In this document: in pieces, positions 55,049 to 64,000 of the stretch
How the letters are laid out: every line of letters starts with the position of its first letter
Numbering within the stretch: position 1 is the stretch's first letter
NCBI GenBank assembly: GCA_027625915.1
Contig: JANTQA010000060.1
Span: 5,642,001-5,706,000 of the forward strand
Reading direction: 5' to 3'
DNA: 64,000 bases
From: Anaeramoeba flamelloides
Taxonomy: Eukaryota > Metamonada > Anaeramoebidae
Position numbers and translations under genes: made by a program
The notes under the pieces: model-generated
What the model was told of the DNA's origin: nothing
The model's input: the letters and a program-made list of their open reading frames with translations, nothing else
The model's database searches: none

Positions 55049-55582
55049 TAAACCCCGTTCCAAAAATTTGGACACACCCAAAATCAAAAATAGGCAAAAA
55101 ATCCCCAATTTATTGTATTTTTCCAAACCTAATAAAAAACCACATTTAAGTTACCCAGTATTAGTGTTTTAATAAGTAATCGTTTTAACCCAAATAAAAA
55201 GAAAAAAATATAAAACTCAAAAAATTAAAAACAGGTGTGTCCAAAATAATGAAACGAGCGGAACAAAAAATGTATTGGTAAATTTGTTGAAATTTCACCA
55301 ACAATTGTTGATCGATCAAATGATAAGATACCATCGAATAATTCTATGTGATTTTCCAATTTAACAAACTCAACACTAACCTTCTATCAACAATTGAAAA
55401 AAAATTTCGAGATCTAACCAAACAGATTACGTAACTGCAAAAAAGGAAATGAAAACAAAACAAAAAAGACAAAAAATGAAATAGTTTATAAAATCAAAAT
55501 TCTTTCCAATTTTAATTTACAGTGCAGTAATGATGTTTTTTCCACTGTTTAAACTGTGTCCAATTTTTTGAAATCTAGTTGA
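55049..55582. mobile_element. Family C element, copy 3
   Basis: The left end TAAACCCCGTTCCAAAAATT, then TGGACACACC. The right end is TGTGTCCAATTTTTTGAAAT. An inverted copy of the terminus (GGTGTGTCCAAAATAATGAA) lies inside near 55234, so the element looks like a 210-bp unit joined to a further 320 bp. Length 534 bp, non-coding. Confidence 0.82.
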
Positions 55583-56592
55583 TATTGATGTTACAATCAA
55601 GAGATATAAAAAGGAAACAAAACTAATCGAACCTTGGGTTTTATGTTCATGATTATTGAGCAAATCTTTGAAATTAAAAAAATCATAAAAATAGTTACTT
55701 TAGGAAGTTCTAAATATGAATTATTAAATACTGGAATACTATTATTTTGAGTTGATATTTTTAGATTCGATAGGGAATTATATTAAAAATAAAAAAATAA
55801 AAATTTTTAATTGTTGAACATTCGTAAAAAATTTATATAATTTATTGTGCAATAAGATTTATCATAAGTTTTTTAGAGCCATTTGAGCCGAGAGAACGAA
55901 TATCATTTACACCCAATTATAAAATACTTGATTTTTGAGAAATCTAAGGTGACACTAACCCTTTAACAGAATAATTTTTTTTTTAATTTTTAGATCGAAA
56001 TCTATTCAATAAAATTAGGTTAAAATTCTTTCATATTTTCTTTTATTTAAGCATCTAGACACTATTTAAATTTTTTTTTTTTTTTGAGATTTGAATTGAA
56101 ATATTACTAATTTCAAAATATTAACTCAACATCCCTTTTTGCTTCAAAAAAAGATTTGCCCAAGATCAAACTTAAAATATTACGCCTATTTTTAAGAATT
56201 GAAGTAAATGTTAAATAAAAATAATAGGGTAACCCCCTTTCCTTGTAAATTCGGAGTTTTGAATTCAAAAAATAGTAACAAATTAATTAATTGTTGAAGG
56301 AGATACCAATGTACCTAATTCAGATGTCAAAATGCCAAAAAAAAAAAAAAAAAGATCTCAACAAGATTTCAATTTATTTTTTAAAGATAAAAAATCTTTA
56401 AGGGACATTTCTTTAATATAATGAATCAATTTATTTTTTAGATTATCACTTGAATAGATAAAAAAAAAAGTTGAGTGTTGTCAGGTTTAAAAATTGTTTT
56501 GTGTTATATTTTGATTCTTTTATACGTTGTAGATGATCCTATACTGGATTCTAAAAAGTATCAGGGATTTTATATAAATAATAAATTTATTA

Positions 56593-56791
56593 TACAGTCA
56601 GTTCCACTTTTAAGGCACAAACTTACAACGAAATTTTAGGAACAAAAAAACCACAAATTAAGGCACAAAATTTGGAATATTTTTTTTACAAATTATTTTA
56701 CTAGAATCTAAATTTTGTGCCTTAATTTGAGAAATTTTTTGTTCCTAAAATTTCGTTGTAAGTTTGTGCCTTAAAAGTGGAACTGACTGTA
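56593..56791. mobile_element. Family A palindromic MITE, copy 3 (best preserved)
   Basis: TACAGTCAGTTCCACTTTTA and its exact reverse complement at the right end bound 199 bp. The arms (about 85 bp) differ at only a handful of positions; the shared change GGAACAAAAAA on both arms shows that they have been homogenised together. TA flanks. Confidence 0.9.
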
Positions 56792-59059
56792 TAGATAATC
56801 TTTCTGAAAAATATTAAAACATGCGAAAACTATTAACCAGTAGTGTTTTCACATACCTAATCACATATTCTTCCCAAAAAACAAATAGTTATTAAAATCT
56901 TACCAATCAAGTGATCTAAAAAGGAGTATCGATGTAAAAGAAAAAAAAATGTTTATATAATTGATCTGACATTACAAAGTTAATATTTTATAATAAAAGC
57001 TGATACAATTTTAATTTGAAGTGAATTATAGTTTTACTAACAACATAATATCTATTGATATAAAAGAAAACCAATTTTAAGGATCTTGTTAAAATTTAAA
57101 ACAATTCTAGGTAAAATTAAACTATATGTTAAAACACCCCATATACAAACCTTATTTAAAATTTACACCTAAAACACTTTAAAAATCAAAATTTCAATAT
57201 GAAAAGTTTACTTCAACATCTTTTTAAATATTATGAATTAGGATGAGGTTAATATTAAACTTATGAATCAATAAAAGCGATATTTTAAGCAATAAGTAAA
57301 CAAAATTGGTTTTATTTTATTTTATATTCAAAGAATTACGATAATTTTTTTGATTTACATCTCTTTTTACACCAATACCCCAAAAATTCCAAAATTGACA
57401 CATTTTTACATTTCATAAATTTAAGAATTAAAATTTATCCTTTTTATTAACACGTATATTACATACCTACACAGATAGAAATCAAAATGTTTACAACCCT
57501 TAAACCAGATTACAAAGTTTTTTCCTAAGAAATATTTTCAGAATTGAAAATCATTGATCTATCTAAAAGTATTAAGACCAATAATATTTGAACATCTTAT
57601 AAAAGTACCTTTCCTAAGATTGGTTCAGAAAAAATTGATATTTGTTTTGATTTTTCAGAATAAAAGTGATTAATTTGATATTTTAAGTCTCTGAAAAAAA
57701 AAAAAAAAAATTCGAGATTAGTAACTCCTATTTAATTATTTACCTAATTGTAATAGAATTATTATTTTCATACAAGGATATAATTAAAACAGATAAAAAC
57801 AAGACTTATAATTGCTAGAGAAATGTATTATCATTTTTAAAAGAATTTATTATTCCCATATTAAATTTTCAGTGTAAATATCTGAATATTTTTTTTTTTA
57901 TTTTTTTGAATTCAAAAATAAAAATTGAAAAACTTTACCAATATATTGCTTTTAAAGTAATCTCAGATTTAGTAATTCTGAGAATTTATAATAACAAATA
58001 AGTATTATACTTTAATCATATTTTAGAAATAAAAGTAAAATAAATCTAAAAACGAAAACTTGAACATTTTAAAAAATTAATCATTATTCTTTAATTCAGA
58101 AATTTATATTAAATTTCTTTAAATATTAAAAGATTAGGTAAATTTCATTTTCAATTAATAAAGGGTATAAGTAGTGAAAAATTAACAATACAACGAGTTA
58201 TTTGAGAACATCGTTTTGTACTTTTTTTTATAATTCTAATTATTAATTCAAATCAATTTTATTTGTTTGAAAATATTTAAAAAATTGAAAAATAATAATA
58301 AAGTCTATTGATTTGTTTAAACGTTTAGGTTATCAAAAATCATCACATTCCAAGAATTATACCAAATCATCTAAAGTCCACAATTCTATAATACGAAAAA
58401 GCAAATTACGATTTTAAACTGATAAAGTTATTAAATGTTTGAAAATTTACATGATTTTGAAAATCTTTTTGGAAAATTTAATGAAAATTTAATTCCATTT
58501 ATTCTGTAAACAAATAATATTCGCTTTTCGTCTGTTTTTTTTTTTTTTTATTAAATTATAATAAAAAAAATTCTTTTTGATAATTTATTTTTTTTTTACA
58601 AACGAAAGTGGCTTATAAAATTTTAAATAATATACAAAAATTTCTTAAAAAAAAAAGAAGAAAGAAATTCAATAAAAAATAAGAAAAAATGTGAAAATTG
58701 TTGGTATATATATTTTTTTTTTTGATACCATTTACCCCCATTAATTTATACCCAATATAAAATGATATATAAAGGATATTAATAAATATCAATATGATGA
58801 TATGAAACTTTTGAAATTTTGTTTTTTGGAAATATTTTTTTATATTCTTCATTAAAATAATCTTATCTTTTGACGTTTTGATGAGAACCTAAATTATCAC
58901 AGAACCAGCAATACAATTGTGATTTTCTAAAAAATTGCAATTAGTACAACTTGAAACTGAAAAATGATAATTTATCAATTAACACAAAAAGAATAATTGA
59001 AAATAGTTTTTTTTATGCCTTAGATTTTTTTAATTTTCAAAAAGTTAAATTCCCTCAGA

Positions 59060-59165
59060 ATATTACGATCTAACAACTTAGTGATGAACGCGCCTAACGA
59101 ATTATGAATATAGACCTTAAATCCTCCACTTTCATCACCGTTGAGGTTCTTACGATCTTAAATTC
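59060..59165 (-). other. Small CpG/G+C-richer island with an open frame
   Basis: On the minus strand a frame of about 40 codons reads GGFKVYIHNSLGAFITKLLD and continues to a stop near 59030, directly preceded by TAA. Composition is unlike its surroundings. It may be a decayed exon or a mobile-element fragment; no family can be named. Confidence 0.2.
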
Positions 59166-59321
59166 ACAGATAAAAATAAATTATTTTTCCCAAAAGCTGT
59201 TTTTTCGTTTATTTATTTTGTTTTCTACCCTAAAACATCACTAACCAAGTAATTCAAAAGCACACCTCATTAATATTTAGATAATTAGTTTTTGATTTCG
59301 GCCAGTTCTTAGTGTTTTTGA

Positions 59322-59510
59322 ACTACTAGTATTTGAAGTATAAATTGGAATAATTTTCACTTCATTTTGAATTTCCTTTTTCAAATAGAGTCACAAACTA
59401 TATCACAATTCTGGGAACACATTGTATTCAAGGAAGATTAGAAAGGGAGGTGAAAATCGTTTCCCATTTATAATTCAAATACCAGTAATACATTTATAAA
59501 ATTGAATAAC
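59322..59510. repeat. Inverted-repeat element with TATTTGAA...GGGAAAA ends
   Basis: ACTAGTATTTGAAGTATAAA at the left and the reverse complement near 59505 (ACTGGTATTTGAATTATAAA) both continue TGG(A/G)A and TTTTCAC. About 190 bp. The same terminal motif occurs singly at about 45590, 50262, 50953, 51345 and 53442. Confidence 0.55.
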
Positions 59511-60183
59511 CCCCATAAATCTCAATACCATTCTTCTCATTTCTAATCTCTGTATAAGTTGGTTTTGACAAACGAACAAAAAATCAAACAAAAAAACACA
59601 ACATTTTATCCAATTATTTATTTTAATCTTTGGAAGAAAGATCAGAAGAGACTAAAATGAAAAGACAAAAGTTAAAGTGTATCTAAAGAATTCACTTAGC
59701 ACACACCCATAAAGTGTTAGGATTGAAACTCATTCCTAAAACCTGTGGAGAAGTTAACTTATTTGAACAATAGGCTTATCAATCAAAAAAAGATTAATTA
59801 CTAATTCTTTTTTTGCAAACTAATAACAATTTTTTTCTTATTCTTTTACAAAGAGATTTTAATTGATATCAAAATGACTTTGAAACAACTCCTTTTCATC
59901 CGCTGAATCCAAGACATCGATTAATCAAAATTATCTTGCAACTCAATAACTTTTATTCAGAGCCTTTCCAAACAAAGTTTGTTTAATTTAATTTTTCGGT
60001 TTTATCGCGGTGAACACCTTGGGTGTGATCTGTGTAATTAATAAATACACAAAAAACCAACTTAAAATACAAAATACCCCTCTCGATTTATTTCTTAAAA
60101 ATTACTTAAGTGATGAAAAATTAAATTTAAGATCATTTTTTCATAATTTTATTTTTTTTTTTCCAAATAACCAAATCACTTCG

Positions 60184-60781
60184 ATGTCTCGAAAGAAAAG
60201 AAAAACAAAAAAAGAAAAAGAGCTTGAGTATTTCAAAAAATTAGGATCTTGCTTTGATGAATACAAAAAGATAATAATAATTGAAGTTGATTTTGTTTCT
60301 GCAAAGCAAATCTCCGAGTTAAGAAAATTTTTACAAGAAAAAGCTGTAATTTTGATGGGGAAAAATGTAAGTTTATTCTTTGTATTAAATTTGTAATTTT
60401 TTTGATCGTTTGTTCTCATAGGATTTCCAAAACAATTTCTCCAAAAAAATTATTTGAAAAAAGACAAAAATGAAAAAAGTTCTCAAAGAAAAAATGAAAC
60501 AAAATAAAAAACTTTCAAAATTGCTACCAGAAATACAAGGTAATTGTGGTCTTGTATTTGTTAAAGAAGGAAATTTAAACAAAACTTTTAAGATCATTCA
60601 AAAGGCTCAAAAACAACAAGAAAAATTAAAGAAAGAAGAAAAAGAACAAGAAAAAGAAAAAGAAGAAGAAGAAGAAGAAGAAAAGGAGACTGAAAAAGAA
60701 AATACAAAGGAAAAAACTGAAAACCAAGAAAAAGAGCAGGAAGAAGAAGAAACAAAAGGTCTTAAAATTAAAAGAGTGTAA
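60184..60781 (+). CDS. Truncated uL10/P0-like ribosomal stalk protein homologue, two exons
   Basis: Exon 1 is 60184-60366 (ATG of MSRKKRKTKK) and exon 2 is 60464-60781, giving 166 residues. The donor is AAT|GTAAGT and the 97-nt intron ends AAAAAAG|ACA. This splice rebuilds the P0 signature LMGKN-T, followed by KMKKVLKEKM and LLPEIQGNCGLVFVKE, which parallel MGKNTMMRKAIRG and LLPHIRGNVGFVFTKE of P0. Exon 1 carries DEYKKIIIIEVDFVSAKQIS and ELRKFLQEKA, the N-terminal uL10 rRNA-binding fold. After about residue 115 the protein becomes a Lys/Glu tail and ends GLKIKRV. It thus lacks the second uL10 domain, the P1/P2-binding helices and the acidic GFGLFD tail of normal P0 (about 315 residues). It could be a P0/Mrt4-like paralogue acting in 60S assembly, or a decaying copy. 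The purine-rich acceptor is the weak point of the model. Confidence 0.78.
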
Positions 60782-61271
60782 ACAATTTGTGTTTTTTTCT
60801 GTTTTGATTTTTTTTTTTAAAGAACAGATTTTTTTGAGCAAATTTAATTGTGGGAAATGAACAAAATTTTTTTTTTCAAGTTTGAAATCTCAATTGATTC
60901 AGGAAATACAACAACCTTTGAAAAAAAATGTGATGAAAAGCATTTCAAAAGTATCTCCAGAACAGTTGACAAACCGAAGGAGACCTATTTTTGTAAATTA
61001 TTAAAATTACAATTATTTTCCAAGTATACAATGAAAATTTTTGGTTCACATCCCAAAATATTTTTCTAGTTTATAGTTTGAAGAAAATCCAAAATATTTT
61101 TCTAATCTTTTAGAAATGATACTTTTAGACATTTAATTAAACTTCCTTCTTGAACTCAAAGACAAAATTTTTACTCTGCTGATTTGATTTTAGCAGTAAT
61201 AATTAATATACACTTTGGAAATTGACATAAAAATTTTCATTTATTAATTGGAAAATAACAGTATTACAAAG

Positions 61272-61541
61272 TACAGCTATTTTAAAAAAGTGTAATTTTT
61301 TTTTTTTAAAAGATATTTCAGAATTAAAACTTTTTTTAAAATTTTCAATTTGAATAAAGTGAGGACTTTTTCATTCAAAAAGTGCTTATCTTCCCACACC
61401 AACCTTTACCTAAATTACATTTAAAGTCTGATCTCCCTCACTTTTTTAAAATAGAAAACTTTCAAAAAGTTTTTACTGTTTTATAACAATAGAAAACTTG
61501 ATAAAAGTTTTAAAAAAGTAAATCACGTTTTTAAAATGGAT
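61272..61541. mobile_element. Family B mini-element, about 270 bp
   Basis: The left end is TACAGCTATTTTAAAAAAGT and the right end GTTTTTAAAATGGATT. Inside it shares TTGAATAAAGTGAGGACTTT-type sequence with 27670-27918. The right boundary is approximate. Confidence 0.6.
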
Positions 61542-61745
61542 TTCTTTTTAAATCAATTGTTCATGACAAGTAAATATAGGAACAAAAATTAATTTTTTTT
61601 TTTTTTTTTATTATTTAAGGGAGGAGTTATTAACCCCTCTTGTGTGCCCGAATTCCTAAATTAAAATTTAGGAATTTTATTAAAAACTCAAAAATAAGTT
61701 TATTATCCACTAGGGCTAATAAACTCGATGAATCTTTTTTTGTAA

Positions 61746-62208
61746 TAACTGTTTAGAGAAAAATGTTGGACAGAGAAAAATAGTTGGACAGCAATTTTAA
61801 TTGGGAAAATTACTGAAAATGATTTTTAATTTCTTTCGTTTGTGAAATAACTAAAGAAAATAATAATAATCTACTTATTAGAATAAGGATTAATGTAATT
61901 CTACTTTTTCAAAAGCTTATCTCTTATAGTCTAAAGCAAGTTTAAAAATTACCATTTTCAGAATTAATAGTAAACTTTACTAAAACTTGAATTTTTGTTA
62001 AAATAGCATGATCTACTTTAGTTGTCAACCATTCAAATGAGTATTCTACACACACCACAGATTAATGAACTTGTAACACATTTAAACCTGGATTTATATA
62101 AAATTCACCTAGTTATCAATAGAATTTGATTTTCAATTTTACTAATGTTCCCAATTAAAAATGGTGTCCAACCATTTTTCTGTGTCCAACATTTTTCTCT
62201 CAACAGTA
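61746..62208. mobile_element. TIR element, 463 bp (family G)
   Basis: Left TAACTGTTTAGAGAAAAATG and the reverse complement of the right end (TACTGTTGAGAGAAAAATG) continue in parallel through TTGGACA, GAAAAAT and GTTGGACA to AATTGGGAA. The inverted ends are about 60 bp with TA-type flanks. Non-coding; Tc1/mariner-like in style. Confidence 0.8.
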
Positions 62209-62424
62209 ATATTAAAAATATTATTATTTTTTAAAATATTAGATATATTAATTTTTTTTTAATTCAGATATTCAGATTTTACGATTATTTTCATAGGCTG
62301 AGCAATTCCATAGAAAATGAAATTAATTTTTATAAAAAATAATGATGAATTAAAAAAAGAAAATTACTCAATGCTTAAAGTCCTTTCCAAAATTCATTTC
62401 ATTTGTTAAGAAGTAATTTAATTG

Positions 62425-63997
62425 TAAACTCCATTCCAAAAATTTTGACACACCCAAAATCAAAAATAGAGACAAAAAAATGACAATTTATTGTATTTTT
62501 ACAAACATAACATTAAACCACGTTTAAGTTGCCCAGTATTAATGTTTTTATAAGTAATCATTTTTATCAAAATAAAAGAAAAAATAAAAAAACTAAAAAA
62601 TAATAATCTGTGTGTACAAAATGATGAAACGAGTGTAACAAAAAATCGTATTGGTTTATTGTTAAGGGTTAGATGAAACTTCATCTAATCTGTAAAAGAG
62701 AGAATTTTGAAGTGACTAAATTTTAGACTTCTAATTCAAAGAGTATCTAACAGATACAGTCATCAGAAGTATTTGAATCTTAATTTAGTTTTCTAAAACA
62801 AGAAAAAGTAAAAATAAAGAATTTGTAAAAAAATGATAGAAAGAAAAAAATGAAGAGTGGAAAAAATAAAGAGGTTTAAAATAATTATTGTGAGAGACCT
62901 GAAATTTTCTGGTTTAAATGAATTTGCTGATAGGTTTTATTTTGTCTTGAGCCCCCTTTTCCTAATTGCGTGTTGAGTCATGTTTGCCAAAAGATATTCT
63001 ATGGTAATAATATAGATTTCTTTTATGTTCATTTTTCTCAATAATTCATCTGTGTTTTTTTTGACTATTATGTTATAGTCAAAACTTTTGATTTTTTTGA
63101 TTTGTTTTTTCCAGTGTTTCCTGGTTCTCTCATATTTTTCACAGTCCCAAATAAAGTGGTCTATGTCATCAATTTTTTTTGTTACAAGCATGGGCATAAT
63201 TTGGAATTTACTCCCTTTTCCCATCTGTATATGTATCTATTCAACCCATTACAAAAAGATTTGAGTTTGAATAATGTAGTTGATGATTTCCAGTTTAAGT
63301 AGGGCTGTTTTTCTTTGAAGTTTTCTGGGAACCGGCTAATCTTTAAGTATTTCTTTAGTTTGCAGTTTTTGTCTCCTTTGGATGAATTGGCTTTGTCTTG
63401 TATTGATTTTATGTGGACTTGATGGAGTTTTTTCTTTATTTCAATTTTCCCCCATGTTTTTCTAATCAATACCTTCAATTTCGTCAAAATGTTAGTCCTT
63501 CGGCTAGGTGATCCAGATTTAGGTGTTTTAATTTCTTTATGAAATTAGCTTTTCTTTTTAGGATCATATGTTGAGTGGGGTCTAACCTAACCTCCCATTT
63601 GAGAATATCCGTAGGGGTATACACTTGGATTTTTATTGTGTTTTTTAATTTTTTGTTGATAAAAGTATAAAAAATTGTATTTGTAAATTTGTTGAAATTT
63701 CACCAGCATTTCTTGATCGATCAAATGATAAGATACCATCGACTAATTGTATGTGTTTTTTCTATTTTAAACAAACTCAATATTAACCTAATATCATTCT
63801 TCGAAAAAATTTTTTTCAGATCAAACCAAATCGATTTACGTAACTGGAAAACTAGGAAAGGAAAACAAAACAAAAAAGACAAAAAAATGAAAAAATAGTT
63901 TGTAAATTCAAAAATTATTTGCGAATTGAATGAAAATTTTGGTATTGTTATTCTTTCAATTGTTTCAACTGTGTCCAATTTTTTGGAATTTAGTTTA
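62425..63997. mobile_element. Family C element, copy 4, split by a LINE insertion
   Basis: The left part 62425-62655 (TAAACTCCATTCCAAAAATT...) and right part 63669-63997 (...TGTCCAATTTTTTGGAATTT) align with the two parts of the intact copy at 55049-55582. Removing the 1013-bp insert and one copy of the 16-bp duplication leaves about 544 bp, the family length. Confidence 0.85.
62656..63668 (-). mobile_element. 5'-truncated LINE (non-LTR retrotransposon), about 1 kb, inserted in family C
   Basis: The minus strand encodes the C-terminal part of a non-LTR ORF2 protein: TPTDILKWEVRLDPTQHMIL, KRKANFIKKLKHLNLDHLAE, FCNGLNRYIYRWEKG, then the Cys/His motif LCPC...DDIDHFIWDCEKYER and a basic tail ending at a stop near 62937. 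Two frame changes (near 63490 and near 63190) break the reading frame. The 3' untranslated part contains a 9-bp stem TTAGATGAAACTTCATCTAA at 62669-62688, near the 3' end, a plausible reverse-transcriptase recognition hairpin. The flanks AAAAAATCGTATTGGT (62640-62655) and AAAAAATTGTATTTGT (63669-63684) are a 16-bp target-site duplication with two changes. 5' truncation is typical of target-primed reverse transcription. Confidence 0.85.
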
Positions 63998-64000
63998 TAT

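Larger units (their letters stand above)
53155..60183. other. 7-kb region without a recognised gene
   Basis: It holds repeats F (54500-54615), C (55049-55582) and A (56593-56791) and a short inverted-repeat element (59322-59510). The rest is A/T-rich with homopolymers. A small G+C island with CpGs at 59060-59160 stands out. Confidence 0.5.
60782..62424. other. Intergenic region rich in mini-elements
   Basis: After the P0-like gene comes A/T-rich DNA with a family B copy and one element with long inverted ends (family G). No further gene seen. Confidence 0.55.

Noticed and set aside
60626-60841. Minus-strand Phe-rich frame over the P0-like gene
   Set aside because: Antisense shadow of the Lys/Glu tail.

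Overview
The window is a very A+T-rich nuclear genome segment of a single-celled eukaryote. Spliceosomal GT-AG introns (74 nt to 5.7 kb), charged Lys/Glu-rich and Asn-rich low-complexity proteins, a DENND10 homologue, a calponin-homology cytoskeletal protein and many short terminal-inverted-repeat elements all argue against a prokaryote. No in-frame TAA, TAG or TGA interrupts the reconstructed exons, so the standard code fits. An amoeboid protist is the best guess; KEKE-rich proteins of this sort occur in Anaeramoeba, but the sequence alone does not prove the genus.

Seven genes are supported. (1) A phospholipase B-like lysosomal Ntn-hydrolase gene of five exons at 799-10504 (+), with introns of 2.05 and 5.7 kb. 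(2) A USP25/28-type protein of two exons at 11240-17410 (+) that has lost both its catalytic Cys and catalytic His. (3) A secreted GH13 glycosidase at 21918-23450 (+), intronless and richer in G+C. (4) A DENND10/FAM45-type DENN protein of five exons at 25596-29841 (-). (5) A very large cytoskeletal adaptor at 38120-44123 (-), with a low-complexity/charged N-terminal half, ubiquitin-like/RA folds, a PH domain and two CH domains; its frame is split at an A9 tract. (6) A 192-residue protein with a PB1/ubiquitin-like N-terminus at 52576-53154 (+). (7) A shortened uL10/P0-like protein of two exons at 60184-60781 (+).

Between and inside the genes lies a dense population of small non-autonomous DNA elements. 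At least six families are multi-copy or clearly bounded: A, about 200 bp near-perfect palindromes; B, 80-270 bp with TACAGCTGTTTTAAAAAA ends; C, about 530 bp, four copies; D, 550-750 bp, three copies; plus several single elements. Two 5'-truncated LINE fragments are inserted into C and D copies, with recognisable target-site duplications. Much of the remaining intergenic DNA (30-35 kb, 44-52 kb, 53-60 kb) is homopolymer-rich sequence in which no gene is visible.

The genes share no obvious pathway. They are a mixture of lysosomal/secreted hydrolases, ubiquitin-system, membrane-traffic, cytoskeletal and ribosome-related functions, as expected for an ordinary eukaryotic chromosome arm. The most unusual points are the dead USP25/28 homologue, the RA-PH-CH-CH architecture, the truncated P0-like protein and the nested MITE/LINE stratigraphy.
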